Shown: positions 1 to 8,676 of the stretch, piece by piece | Position numbering within the stretch: the stretch's first letter is position 1 | Layout: each line of letters starts with the position of its first letter | DNA from: Acetivibrio cellulolyticus CD2 | Lineage (GTDB): Bacteria; Bacillota; Clostridia; Acetivibrionales; Acetivibrionaceae | Assembly: GCF_000179595.2 (NCBI RefSeq) | Contig: NZ_JH556659.1 | Span: forward strand, 632,006-696,005 | Length of the DNA stretch: 64,000 nucleotides | Reading direction: 5' to 3' | Position numbers and translations under genes: made by a program | The notes under the pieces: model-generated | Told to the model about the DNA's origin: nothing | Database searches by the model: none | The model's input: only the letters and a program-made list of their open reading frames with translations

Positions 1-304
1 AAACTTGTTAACCTGTGTGGGATTAAGAACATGTATTTTAGTATTAAATCTATTTACAGAGGTATCTTGTTTTAAGAAATAAACAAGAGGATCACCATAG
101 ACAGAAGTAGATTCAAGACCAATAGTGATTGAGTCAAAGTTGTTTTTTTCAGCGAGTTGTGTAACTTTTTTAGAGAGAGTATTTGCACCTGGAACTGAGT
201 TTAAAACAACAAATTTAGCAAGACTGGGTCCCTTCAGGATGGAGGATACGGACTTTATTGTCTTTGAGACTAACATCAATACCCACCAACAATGAATTTG
301 ACAA
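1..304 (-). pseudogene. IS110-family transposase, N-terminal part, frameshifted and cut by the window edge
   Basis: Read on the minus strand, a TTG at 304 follows a good ribosome binding site (310-320, AAAGGTGGTGA). The product opens with LLVGIDVSLKDNKVRIL, the DEDD-type N-terminus typical of IS110 transposases. After HPEGT (about 226-228) the frame must shift by one base; the next frame then continues with AKFVVLNSVPGANTLSKK and ITIGLESTSVYGD, both characteristic of the family. It stays open to the window edge. IS110 transposases cut and join DNA at element ends and are guided by a structured RNA made from the element. With one extra base in a run of C/G the gene looks inactive, although a sequencing error or programmed frameshift is not excluded. 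The family call is confident; the C-terminal part lies outside the window. Confidence 0.75.
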
Positions 305-337
305 TGAAATCACCACCTTTCTGATTAAAAATTTTGA

Positions 338-605
338 GCTATTGAACTTAACTAATGCCCGTGGTACCTGACGCATCAACATCCTCGCAATTAGAATACA
401 CCTCTTGAATCTCTATGCACGACTCCTTGAACTGCCATACAGGAGAGAGATAAAAAGAGAAAAACACCCAGCGGTTTAAAGCTAACATCAGGCCAGGGGA
501 ACTGACTTTAACAGAAGCGACATAAAAATGCCCTACAGGAGTTGAACAGAACCATCCTCAATAGCCACTATTATTGTTACACGAGCATTAGTTAAGTTCA
601 ATAGC
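338..605 (-). ncRNA. Candidate IS110 bridge-RNA region closed by a 21-bp inverted repeat
   Basis: A perfect 21-bp inverted repeat (338-358 and 585-605) encloses about 226 bases immediately upstream of the transposase start on the transposase strand. Weaker pairing extends the arms to roughly 331-364 and 580-613. Inside are further short complementary segments (ACTCC/GGAGT) and two similar CCTGTA-GGCA stretches. IS110-group elements encode a bridge RNA in the non-coding end upstream of the transposase, so position and fold fit. No guide loops could be assigned. A nested small element with terminal inverted repeats is the alternative. Confidence 0.4.
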
Positions 606-675
606 AACAAAATTAAGTTTTCAAGGAGCATTAGCTTTGAGTCAGTGCTAGAGAACAAAAAACTTTTTCAAGAAT

Positions 676-936
676 CCAGTTGACAACGAGCCTCCCCCAT
701 ATGATTAGGCAGCCGAAGAGGCAGCCACCCTATCCCAGAAGAAGTACTTTGGAGAAGGCGCAAAGGGGATATGGCGGCTGCAGCCTTAGCAGGCTATCAT
801 ATGGGCCCCACTCATTGTAAACCGCACTTAAAAAACTTTTTTGCACCCCAGCTACATTGCCTCAAAGAGTTTTCGTAAAGAAAACTCCCAGTTGATTTAT
901 GGTAAATGAACAAGGAAATGTAAGGGGTTCAACTGG
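676..936. other. Structured, locally GC-rich non-coding region upstream of xth
   Basis: No reading frame is evident. A long imperfect hairpin spans about 691-810: CCCATATGAT (696-705) pairs with ATCATATGGG (796-805), TATCCC (731-736) with GGGATA (766-771), and GGCAGCC segments can pair with GGCTGC. A perfect 8-bp hairpin follows (867-874 with 880-887). CCAGTTGA occurs at 676-683 and at 888-895, and its complement TCAACTGG is at 929-936, so two alternative closing helices are possible. The base composition differs from the AT-rich surroundings. It could be an independent RNA, a leader of xth, or part of the end of the adjacent IS110 element. Confidence 0.35.
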
Positions 937-989
937 AAAATCTAAGACTTAAACCTTACAAAATATATTATACGAGGAGTTATAATATT

Positions 990-1745
990 ATGCTAAAGAT
1001 GATATCATGGAATGTAAACGGTATAAGGGCTGTTATGGGGAAAGGGTTTACAGACTTCTTCCAAAAGGAAGATGCAGATATATTCTGCATTCAGGAAACA
1101 AAGGTACAGGAGGGACAAATTGAAATACCTTTTGAAGGTTATTATAAATATTGGAACTATGCAGAAAAGAAAGGTTACTCAGGAGTAGCGGTTTTTACCA
1201 AAATAAAGCCCATTACTGTATCTTATGGTATCGGAATAGAGGAACATGATAAAGAGGGAAGGGTTATTACTCTCGAATTTGATGAATACTATGTTGTAAC
1301 AGTGTATACGCCTAATTCGCAGAGAGGGCTTACACGGCTTCATTATCGTATGAAGTGGGAAGATGATTTCCTTTCATATTTAAAATCTCTTGAGAGGTAT
1401 AAACCGGTAATTGTTTGTGGGGATCTTAATGTAGCCCATAAGGAGATTGACCTAAAAAATCCTCAATCAAATAAAAAAAATGCAGGATTTACGGAAGAGG
1501 AAAGAAGCAAGTTTGATAGTTATGTAAATAATGGTTTTATTGATACTTTCAGATACTTTTATCCTGATAGGATAGGAGTATACACTTGGTGGTCATATAT
1601 GTTTAATTCAAGGCAGAATAATGCAGGATGGAGAATAGACTATTTTATTGTTTCGGAGAGAATTAAGGATCGGCTTAAGGATGCGTTGGTTTATTCTGAA
1701 ATCACTGGCTCTGATCACTGTCCTGTCGGTATTCTATTAGATTAA
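990..1745 (+). CDS. xth: Exodeoxyribonuclease III (AP endonuclease, ExoA/Xth family)
   Basis: The 251-residue protein is an endonuclease/exonuclease/phosphatase-fold enzyme that cleaves DNA 5' of abasic sites in base-excision repair and trims 3' ends. Family motifs are in order: ISWNVNGIRA at the N-terminus, IFCIQETKV with the metal-binding Glu, VYTPNSQRG, CGDLNVAH, WWSYMFNSRQNNAGWRIDYF, and the C-terminal GSDHCPVG with the catalytic Asp-His. Length is normal for the family. The ATG at 990 is preferred over 999 because the GAGGAG site at 974-979 lies 10 bases upstream. It is monocistronic and ends in a strong hairpin terminator shared with the convergent gene. Confidence 0.95.
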   Translation: MLKMISWNVNGIRAVMGKGFTDFFQKEDADIFCIQETKVQEGQIEIPFEGYYKYWNYAEKKGYSGVAVFTKIKPITVSYGIGIEEHDKEGRVITLEFDEYYVVTVYTPNSQRGLTRLHYRMKWEDDFLSYLKSLERYKPVIVCGDLNVAHKEIDLKNPQSNKKNAGFTEEERSKFDSYVNNGFIDTFRYFYPDRIGVYTWWSYMFNSRQNNAGWRIDYFIVSERIKDRLKDALVYSEITGSDHCPVGILLD

Positions 1746-1753
1746 AACAGACT

Positions 1754-1790
1754 AAAAATCAGGAGCGGGTAAAAACGCTCCTGATTTTTA
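1754..1790. terminator. Bidirectional Rho-independent terminator
   Basis: AAAATCAGGAGCG pairs with CGCTCCTGATTTT around a short A-rich loop, with T and A tracts on either side. It sits between the 3' ends of xth and the convergent hydrogenase-like gene and can serve both. Confidence 0.85.
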
Positions 1791-1833
1791 TGAAGAATTT
1801 GATTTTTTATTTGTTATTCTAACTTATAGCCGT

Positions 1834-3732
1834 CTATTTCTGCTCTTCAAGCAGCAGACTTGATGTACTTGACAATTCTTGTTGTTTGGCGGTGATTTCC
1901 TGTATGGCGGCTGTAATATCCAGTATTTCATTATGGATGTTATGAAGGCTTCCGTCTAGAGTTTCTGATAGGGTAAGTATACTTGATATATTTTCAGATA
2001 TTATTTTCTCATCTTTTTGTGTTGATTGTACTGTATTTCTTGTTTCTTCAGCGAGCTTTCTAACTTCATCTGCTACCACTGAAAAGCCTTTTCCGGCTTC
2101 ACCGGCTCTGGCAGCTTCTATAGAGGCATTTAATGCCAGTAAATTAGTCTGCTCCGATATTCCAACAATCTGCTCTGTAACTTCTTTATAGTTATCGATG
2201 CTGTCTTTCATTTTACTTATGTTCAATTTTAGTTTTTCCGAAACAGATAATAATAAACTTGTAGACTCGGTTATATTGGTGACAGATTTAGCATTTTCGC
2301 AACTGCCGAGTGCTATATCATCTAAAAGTGCAATTATCTCATTAACTCTCTTGCCCAATATGCCAAGTTTTTGGTTTTTATCCTCATCCATTTTTTCAAG
2401 CTGATCCAGTACTCCCTGCAGATCGTGGTTTTTTTGTTCAACGAGTTCTTTTTGTTGAGATGCTTTCAAGTTGTAGTCAGCGCAGTTTTCAATGTGATTG
2501 AACCCGTTGAAAATTGATTTCACCATTTTGTGGCAATTGCCGTAACCACAGGAGAAACAATTTTTATTTTTGTCTTCATAAGTTGTCTTGAGCATTTTGC
2601 TAAAGATGTTATTATAGTCTGCTTCACTAGGTTCTTTAGGTAGCCCTATATCTTCTTTTGAATAATTTCTGGTAAAGTCCTCTAATTTAAGTTCTTTATT
2701 AAAATATTTAAATAGATTTTGAGGGTTTTTATTAAATTTTGAAGACTTGTTTGTTTTTAAACTGTGTACTTTTTCTTCAAGTTCAGTTATACTATTTTCT
2801 TTTATTGTGCCTGTTCCAATATTACAGCCGTTTTGACAATTTAAGATGTCAACTAAAAGTGGAAGAGTATTTCCGGAAGTGCATCTTTGGGCATACTCAT
2901 CAAGGTACTTATAGGCCTGCTGTGGACCTTCAACTTGCTTAATAAAGGCATCTTTCGTATACAAGCAGACATTTTCCTTTAGTCCTCCAGGCATACTATA
3001 GATGTCACCTGCTAGATAAGAGTGGACGGCAAAATCCCATTTTGAAAATGATGATAAGTCTATACCTTTGCTTTTTATATAATCAAATAAATTTTTGAAT
3101 GTAATGTTGTATTTCACAAGTTTATTGGTGTTAGGGTCTTGCATTTCTGATTTTTTAGCTATGCATGGGGACAAGAAGCCTAGTTTATCATTAACTTTAA
3201 GATACTTGTTTAGGTATATTGCAGTACACATCATTGGACTATGGATTGGAGACAGATAAGGTAGTATTTCATGTCTGTATTTTTGAACATAATTTACAAC
3301 AGCAGGACATGGTTGCGCAACGACAGACTTTAGATTTCTATCTTTTATAGCACGAAGGTATGCCCATGTTGTTATGTCTGCACCTATCGAAACATCATAG
3401 AAATTAATTACTCCAAGACTCTTAAGAAATCCAAGAATCTGTTGATAGTTTGGGAAACTAATTTTAAATGCGGGGCCTGCAAGAATACTTATCTTTTCAC
3501 CATTTTTAAGATCGTTAAGGAAGCTCTCAAGGTCATCCTGATATGATCTTGCCTGATGATCACAAGCATTTATGCATGAGCCGCATGTGATGCATTTAGA
3601 TTCATCAATTTTGGTATAGCTTTTTCCATCTTTGATATAGGATATATTTGCACCTTCAACTGGACATACATATATGCACTTGTTGCAGCCAACACATTTC
3701 TCTTCTTTGCTGATTATGATATTATTATCCAT
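1834..3732 (-). CDS. [FeFe]-hydrogenase-like sensor fused to a chemoreceptor signalling domain
   Basis: The 632-residue protein starts with two ferredoxin-type 4Fe-4S motifs (C13/16/19/23 and C47/50/53/57). An iron-only hydrogenase large-subunit domain follows (about 80-310), then another four-cysteine Fe-S motif (C392/395/400/417), a coiled coil, and the methyl-accepting chemotaxis signalling hairpin near 520-565 ([19 protein letters not shown]). All four H-cluster ligands appear present: C142 (L1, QPCPA), C190 (L2, SPCIAKK), C299 and C303 (L3, NCQNGC). The Cys that relays protons in catalytic enzymes (first Cys of TSCCP) is Pro141 here. I infer a hydrogen or redox sensor that talks to CheA/CheW rather than a bulk hydrogenase. 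No transmembrane segment is seen, so it is probably cytoplasmic. The start is supported by an AAGGAG site; the gene is transcribed alone. Confidence 0.85.
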   Translation of the reverse strand: MDNNIIISKEEKCVGCNKCIYVCPVEGANISYIKDGKSYTKIDESKCITCGSCINACDHQARSYQDDLESFLNDLKNGEKISILAGPAFKISFPNYQQILGFLKSLGVINFYDVSIGADITTWAYLRAIKDRNLKSVVAQPCPAVVNYVQKYRHEILPYLSPIHSPMMCTAIYLNKYLKVNDKLGFLSPCIAKKSEMQDPNTNKLVKYNITFKNLFDYIKSKGIDLSSFSKWDFAVHSYLAGDIYSMPGGLKENVCLYTKDAFIKQVEGPQQAYKYLDEYAQRCTSGNTLPLLVDILNCQNGCNIGTGTIKENSITELEEKVHSLKTNKSSKFNKNPQNLFKYFNKELKLEDFTRNYSKEDIGLPKEPSEADYNNIFSKMLKTTYEDKNKNCFSCGYGNCHKMVKSIFNGFNHIENCADYNLKASQQKELVEQKNHDLQGVLDQLEKMDEDKNQKLGILGKRVNEIIALLDDIALGSCENAKSVTNITESTSLLLSVSEKLKLNISKMKDSIDNYKEVTEQIVGISEQTNLLALNASIEAARAGEAGKGFSVVADEVRKLAEETRNTVQSTQKDEKIISENISSILTLSETLDGSLHNIHNEILDITAAIQEITAKQQELSSTSSLLLEEQK

Positions 3733-3898
3733 ATTATCTGCTCCTTGATTAACCCAAATTATTTATGATTACATATAATAGGTACTTTTATAGACTTCAT
3801 ATTTTGATTATCGGTTAATAAGAAAATTCTTTTAGTATTTTAGGGAAGAATTTTTTATGATAGTGTCTGGAAAAAATAGCGCGTTTTTTACATCAAAA

Positions 3899-3966
3899 TA
3901 AAATAGGCCAACACATAACCAATGTTGGCCTATTTATTAAAAATTTGCGTAGCAAAAATTTAATAA
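3899..3966. terminator. Two adjacent hairpins in the gap between ssb and the hydrogenase-like gene
   Basis: A perfect 13-bp stem (3901-3913 with 3923-3935) is followed directly by a second hairpin (TTATTAAA 3934-3941 with TTTAATAA 3959-3966, inner TTTGC/GCAAA). The first resembles a terminator downstream of ssb on the minus strand. The two share bases 3934-3935, so they may be alternatives. The rest of 3733-4123 holds nothing recognisable. Confidence 0.5.
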
Positions 3967-4123
3967 ACGAATATAATAAAATGTGCTAAATGCTCCAGAA
4001 ATTTTTATTTAAGGATACTGGAAATATAACAACGGTTAGATTTTCACTTGCGGCCTTGTTTGTTCAAAAGAGTCCACGTGAAAAATCCGAAGTAATATTT
4101 CAGGTATTTCTTAACAATGAGCT

Positions 4124-4537
4124 TTAAAATGGAAGTTCGCTCACATCATTTTGTGAATTGTATTCTCCTACAGCACTTTGGAAAACTTCTGTGCCCGTAT
4201 CTTGTAAAAGATCTGAAGACTTTTTACTGTCAGCGAAGGATACTTCTTCTGCGATAATTTCCGTTATATAATGCTTTTTACCTTCGGCATCATCCCAGGT
4301 TCGATTATGCAACCTTCCTATTACTGCAACTTGCTGTCCTTTACGGAAATAGTTGCTGCAAAATTCCGATGTTTTCTCCCATGCAACTACAGGAAAGAAA
4401 TCGGCTTGTGGTTCATCTCCCTGCTTTGTAAATTTTCTGCTTACAGCAAGTCTGAACTGGCAGAGGGTTTTATTTGTGGTAGTGTGCCTTACTTCAGGGT
4501 CCTGGGTTAGTCTCCCAATTAGCATAACTTTGTTCAT
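4124..4537 (-). CDS. ssb: Single-stranded DNA-binding protein
   Basis: The 137-residue protein has the N-terminal OB fold (MNKVMLIGRLTQDPEVR, FRLAVSRKF, FFPVVAWEK, GQQVAVIGRLHNRTW) of bacterial SSB and ends in an acidic tip, DVSELPF, the docking site for replication and repair partners. It coats single-stranded DNA as a tetramer. The linker is unusually short, so the protein is smaller than the 160-180 residues of typical SSBs. It is not in the usual rpsF-ssb-rpsR operon, so it is probably an accessory SSB. The promoter overlaps a LexA-type box, which suggests induction by DNA damage. Confidence 0.93.
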   Translation of the reverse strand: MNKVMLIGRLTQDPEVRHTTTNKTLCQFRLAVSRKFTKQGDEPQADFFPVVAWEKTSEFCSNYFRKGQQVAVIGRLHNRTWDDAEGKKHYITEIIAEEVSFADSKKSSDLLQDTGTEVFQSAVGEYNSQNDVSELPF

Positions 4538-4572
4538 AAAATCAACCTACTTTCAAAAAACTTTCTATAAAT

Positions 4573-4601
4573 AGTATATCAAACATATGTTCGGTTGTCC
4601 A
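4573..4601 (-). promoter_or_regulatory. ssb promoter with embedded LexA (SOS) box
   Basis: On the minus strand a -35 TGGACA (4596-4601) and -10 TATACT (4573-4578) are 17 bases apart. The spacer contains CGAACATATGTTTG (4580-4593), one base from the Firmicutes LexA consensus CGAACATATGTTCG. The position inside the promoter is what a LexA operator needs. Confidence 0.7.
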
Positions 4602-4695
4602 TAGTTTTTAAAAAATTTATTTACATTTTATTTACATTACATTAAACAAAAAAAGCAAAAAAATCACAGAATTTTTGCTACTGTAAGATAAAGTA

Positions 4696-6126
4696 CTATT
4701 TCTTTTTATATAAAATACAATCTTTATCTGATAGGATTTTTATATAGTTAGCGTCACTTGATATATAGGTTTCAAGCAGATTGTTTTTTGAAATTATCAA
4801 GTATTCAAAGTCATATTTTTCGAATATATTTTTATAGTGTACTTTCCCTCTGATTGCATCAAGATAATCGGAATATACGGTGCAGTTACTATTATAGGCT
4901 TTCAAATAGATATCTTGTCTGGAGTCTATAAAAACCTTAAGGTCATTGAACATTATATATCCTCCATAGGCGTAATCATTGAAGAGGCTTATATTTTGAT
5001 AATCTGTGTTTTCTTTGAGATATCTGATTGCGCTTACAGGGAATTTATCAAGATTAGCTGCTTCAAAATGATAGGTGAACTTAAAAAGTATAGAGAATAG
5101 CATTGTTGCTGCCATTATAGCATTAAAGGCTTTACTTATGGTTTTATCTGTGCCTGGGAATTTTATAGGTTTAAAATTGTGACTTTTATTTAGTATGTTT
5201 CCTAAGAGTGGACCTGTGAGTAGCATAAAATATGAATAGTATCTGATGCTGTATAAAGACATAAACATTAATCCAAAGTACATCAAAATGTGCTTAAGAC
5301 TTATTTTGGATTTTGATAATATCATTATTACTATTCCTATAAGGAATGTTGCAAATATTAGCAGACCTTGAGCACCTTTAAAAGATGGGCTCTGCCATTC
5401 ATAAACTGTTTGTGTATTGGAATCAAACAGTATAGTGAAGTACAGCATTTTTTGAGGACCATAAGGATTAATGAATGCAGCAGCGATGGAGCCTAAAAAT
5501 ACTAAAAATAGAAGCCTAAAGTCAGATTTATTACCTTCAGAGTATAGCTTTCCTTTTTCAAGTTTGATGATATTATCTGCAAGGTATGGAATGAAAAGAA
5601 TTAGAAACATAGGAAGAGTACCAATATGAAGATTTGCCAAAATTATCGATAATATTGGAATAAATGCCAAGTATAGTTTTCGTTTGGATTTTATATAAGA
5701 TTCGATAAGAAAGATTTCAAGCACAAATATTATGAAACTAAAGACATGGGGCCTAACTACAATAAATTTGAACAAATTTAATACATAAATAGACCCAAAA
5801 GTAAAAATGAAAGAAATATAGCTTAAATTACCGTTTAGCAGGTTGTTGGTTTGGTACAAAACAAAAATCAGGACGGACATCAGAATACATACCAATATAG
5901 CAAGTCCTTGAAAGCCAAAACTGCTGAATACCCTGTAAAAGATAAAGTCTGAAAGCCATTCATGGGGTGTATAACTCAAATGGTGTATTGAAAAAGGGTC
6001 TAGAGTTGGAAAGCCATGTTTAGAAATATACTCTCCAACCTTTATGTGAAAGAAAGTATCCCCATCGGATATGGTATAATTGGTGCTTATAACAAAAATG
6101 GCAATTAATAAAAAGAGGAGAACCAT
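4696..6126 (-). CDS. Polytopic membrane protein, probable GT-C-type glycosyltransferase
   Basis: About 476 residues with at least ten predicted membrane helices. After the first helix an extracellular loop carries SDGDTFFHIKVGEYI followed by PHEWLSDF, an acidic/His arrangement like that of GT-C glycosyltransferases, which move sugars from lipid carriers on the outer face of the membrane. The C-terminal 100 residues form a soluble domain (YGGYIMFNDLKVFIDSRQD), also common in that group. The assignment is by architecture only. The ATG at 6126 is chosen because AAGGA lies seven bases before it; the upstream in-frame TTG overlaps that site. It follows the CBM3 protein by 42 bases and is likely co-transcribed, which hints at glycosylation of that Ser/Thr/Pro-rich partner. 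Confidence 0.6.
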   Translation of the reverse strand: MVLLFLLIAIFVISTNYTISDGDTFFHIKVGEYISKHGFPTLDPFSIHHLSYTPHEWLSDFIFYRVFSSFGFQGLAILVCILMSVLIFVLYQTNNLLNGNLSYISFIFTFGSIYVLNLFKFIVVRPHVFSFIIFVLEIFLIESYIKSKRKLYLAFIPILSIILANLHIGTLPMFLILFIPYLADNIIKLEKGKLYSEGNKSDFRLLFLVFLGSIAAAFINPYGPQKMLYFTILFDSNTQTVYEWQSPSFKGAQGLLIFATFLIGIVIMILSKSKISLKHILMYFGLMFMSLYSIRYYSYFMLLTGPLLGNILNKSHNFKPIKFPGTDKTISKAFNAIMAATMLFSILFKFTYHFEAANLDKFPVSAIRYLKENTDYQNISLFNDYAYGGYIMFNDLKVFIDSRQDIYLKAYNSNCTVYSDYLDAIRGKVHYKNIFEKYDFEYLIISKNNLLETYISSDANYIKILSDKDCILYKKK

Positions 6127-6168
6127 ATGATATGTTCCTTTCAAGAGAAATTAATTTTGCGCTCATTA

Positions 6169-7131
6169 TCAAGGTTCTTTTCCATATATTAGTTTTCCGT
6201 TTGTATATAATGTTATCTTATTTGAGGTGACATACCTTTGGGAAGGGTTGAAAGAATAGTCGTTTAATTGGCTAAAGTCTGTCCAGTTGTCTTTAGAAAG
6301 CCTTGTTTGTATCTCAATAATTTTTCCGGGTGATATAACTCCAGAGGTATTTGAGAAACCTATCTCAAGGTAATGGTCTGCATTACTTTTAGATGTGGAT
6401 AGCTTTAAAAAGTTTCCGTAAACATTGGAAGATCCAGCAGTGCACCAATCGCACCAAAAGCTTTGTGGGATATTACTGTCAACAGTAAAGTAATATCTTA
6501 TTTTTATTTCTGAAAGCTTTATGGCAGAGGCAGTATTGTTAATTAGTTTAAACATCGGGGTTATAGTGTTAGTAGAAGATGAAGAATTGCTACTGAAATA
6601 CATTACCTGAAGCTCTCCTGAAGCTTTTGTAGAATTATTTACCTTTAGTGTAGGTGCAGAAAGTTTTTTTGTAGGAGTTGGATTAGCGACTTTGGTTGCA
6701 ATAGGCATAATAACTTTAGTGGCAGATGTCTTAAGGGCATTTAAAGTAGTTGGAGTTGGTGCATTTTTTACTGTTTCAGAAGATGGTTTTGATGATTTTA
6801 TTGCTTGAGAAATTGATGTTGATACAACTGACGGTGATACAACTGATGGTGATATGGCAGTTGATGGCAAAGCGGTAGCAGTCACGAGTACTTGATTTTT
6901 TTTATCAAGAGTGGTTTCAGGTAGTGTTTGACTGCTTGAGTTATTTATTGCAGTACTTTGAACTGATACAACTATTGAGTTTTGGTAATCAGTATTTGAT
7001 GCTAATGTAGGAGTAGTTGAAGGAGGAGTGGAATAACTTTTCAGCATCATTACGACAGAAAACAGAAAAAAAACTCCTATTGCAAGCTTTATAATTATTC
7101 TTCTCTTTTTTACATCATAGAATATCCTCAT
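6169..7131 (-). CDS. Membrane-anchored protein with a family-3 carbohydrate-binding module
   Basis: The 320-residue protein has a basic cytoplasmic start, one membrane helix (about 14-28), a long low-complexity Ser/Thr/Pro linker (about 30-165) and a C-terminal CBM3 domain (about 168-320: GELQVMYFSS, ITPMFKLINNT, IRYYFTVD, YLEIGFSN, QLNDYSF). CBM3 modules bind crystalline cellulose. The topology resembles clostridial RsgI anti-sigma factors that sense polysaccharide through an outside CBM3, but the N-terminal anti-sigma domain is absent: only about 13 residues lie inside the cell and no sigI gene is adjacent. It therefore more likely tethers the cell to cellulose. The linker is a probable O-glycosylation target. 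No strong ribosome binding site precedes the ATG at 7131. Confidence 0.8.
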   Translation of the reverse strand: MRIFYDVKKRRIIIKLAIGVFFLFSVVMMLKSYSTPPSTTPTLASNTDYQNSIVVSVQSTAINNSSSQTLPETTLDKKNQVLVTATALPSTAISPSVVSPSVVSTSISQAIKSSKPSSETVKNAPTPTTLNALKTSATKVIMPIATKVANPTPTKKLSAPTLKVNNSTKASGELQVMYFSSNSSSSTNTITPMFKLINNTASAIKLSEIKIRYYFTVDSNIPQSFWCDWCTAGSSNVYGNFLKLSTSKSNADHYLEIGFSNTSGVISPGKIIEIQTRLSKDNWTDFSQLNDYSFNPSQRYVTSNKITLYTNGKLIYGKEP

Positions 7132-7216
7132 TTAACATTTGTATATTGCACATTAAGCAATGTGAGTATACAATTTACCTCCTCTCTTATTATACAGATT
7201 TATATTTTCAGCATCC

Positions 7217-7834
7217 CTAAGTAAGTCCGCCCCATAAAGTGCTTATTATTAGAGGTACCATACCTAATACTGCAGATAAAACTACAGCCAATATTGGGTG
7301 AACTTTGAACTTAACTGTAGAAATAAGTATTATCAAAAAAACTGCAATACTCCATACATCTATTATATTATCGGAATTTGATAACTGACCTGTTAATAGA
7401 GATTTTATTTCGATAAAAGAAATTCCGGACTTAAAAATTGAGGTTCCTGCCATAAATACTACAGCTGAACCAACCATTCCTATCGTTACAGGTCTGATTC
7501 CTTGGAGTATTGATTCTATGATAGCATTTTCTTTAAACTGAATAAAAAAGTGGGCAATTATTACAATCAATATGAAGGAAGGCAGTGATACCCCCAGAGT
7601 AGCTGAAAATGATCCCAATATCCCTGCGGTTTTTGCTCCAACATAAGTTGCAGCATTTACAGCAAGCGGACCTGGAGTCATTTGTGATATTGCAATAATG
7701 TCTGCATACTCTTTTGCACCTATCCAGCCGTTTCGTTCAATTTCTGTCTGGATGAGAGGAATCATTGCATACCCCCCACCAAAGCTGAAAAGTCCTATTT
7801 TAAAGAAAGTCCAGAAAAGCAACAGTTGAATCAT
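7217..7834 (-). CDS. Chromate transporter family protein, second half
   Basis: A 205-residue membrane protein of the CHR family, with the motifs FGGGYAMIPLI near the N-terminus and QMTPGPLAVNAATYVG after the first helices. Short CHR proteins work as pairs that together equal one long ChrA, with the halves in opposite topology. The upstream partner overlaps its start by four bases (ATGA), so the two are translationally coupled. The substrate could be chromate or another oxyanion; family membership alone does not settle it. Confidence 0.85.
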   Translation of the reverse strand: MIQLLLFWTFFKIGLFSFGGGYAMIPLIQTEIERNGWIGAKEYADIIAISQMTPGPLAVNAATYVGAKTAGILGSFSATLGVSLPSFILIVIIAHFFIQFKENAIIESILQGIRPVTIGMVGSAVVFMAGTSIFKSGISFIEIKSLLTGQLSNSDNIIDVWSIAVFLIILISTVKFKVHPILAVVLSAVLGMVPLIISTLWGGLT

Positions 7835-8391
7835 ATCTTTTTTACCTTCCTTAACATATACATTATATAACCTGCAATTCCTCCGCCCAATACTATAACA
7901 ATAGCATTTGTTTTGAAGAATACCATCAATATAAAGGCAATAGCTGCAAGAATGGCGGATACATAACTTTTTATTGTCTTCTTTGAAAGCTTTATTGCTG
8001 TTAAAAGTATTAGTGCAGTGACTCCTGCTCTTATACCTTCAAACGCTTTCTGAACAAATTCATTCTCATTTATCCCGGACATTACATAATAGATGGCAAG
8101 GATTATTAAAAAGGATGGAAGTATTACACCAAGGGCCGCAGATATAGCGCCTTTGATCTTAGCTATCTTATAGCCTACAAACATAGAGGTATTTATTGCA
8201 ATTACCCCAGGTACTGATTGAACTATAGCAAAAATGTCTACAATTTCTTCTTCATTTACCCAATGCCTATGATCTACTACTTCTTTTTCGATCAATGGAA
8301 GCATCGCATATCCTCCACCTATAGTAAAGGCTCCTATTTTGAAAAAAGTAACGAATATTTCCCATAGTTCTTTTGTGTTTTTATTACTCAT
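7831..8391 (-). CDS. Chromate transporter family protein, first half
   Basis: A 186-residue short CHR-family membrane protein with IGGGYAMLPLIEKEV and QSVPGVIAINTSMFVGYK, the same two motifs as its downstream partner but diverged, as expected for antiparallel heterodimer halves. It is the first gene of a two-gene minus-strand operon. The 285-base gap before the divergent pspC-like gene is AT-rich and should hold both promoters; none is clear enough to mark. Confidence 0.85.
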   Translation of the reverse strand: MSNKNTKELWEIFVTFFKIGAFTIGGGYAMLPLIEKEVVDHRHWVNEEEIVDIFAIVQSVPGVIAINTSMFVGYKIAKIKGAISAALGVILPSFLIILAIYYVMSGINENEFVQKAFEGIRAGVTALILLTAIKLSKKTIKSYVSAILAAIAFILMVFFKTNAIVIVLGGGIAGYIMYMLRKVKKI

Positions 8392-8676
8392 GAAATTTGA
8401 ACCTCAAAATAAATTATTTGTTGTTATAATACCAATTAAAATAGGATTAGAAAAGGCCTTATGTTTAAAAAAATTACAAAGTACAATTAAATTATTTAAA
8501 TTATAAATTTTAAAAAAATTTTTAAGACTTTTTTTTAGCACGTTCGTATTATATGTTGAGAAGAAAATGGTGTAGAGGAACATTATTTTGCAAGTATTTG
8601 AGTCTTGTAGTGTAAAAAGGAGTATTGCAAAATTGTATCCATTTTGATAAACAAAGTTTAAGGAGGAAAATATTTT

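Noticed and set aside
2198-2942. Frames on the plus strand opposite the hydrogenase-like gene
   Set aside because: They lie inside a long gene with clear domain motifs, have no ribosome binding sites and resemble no family.
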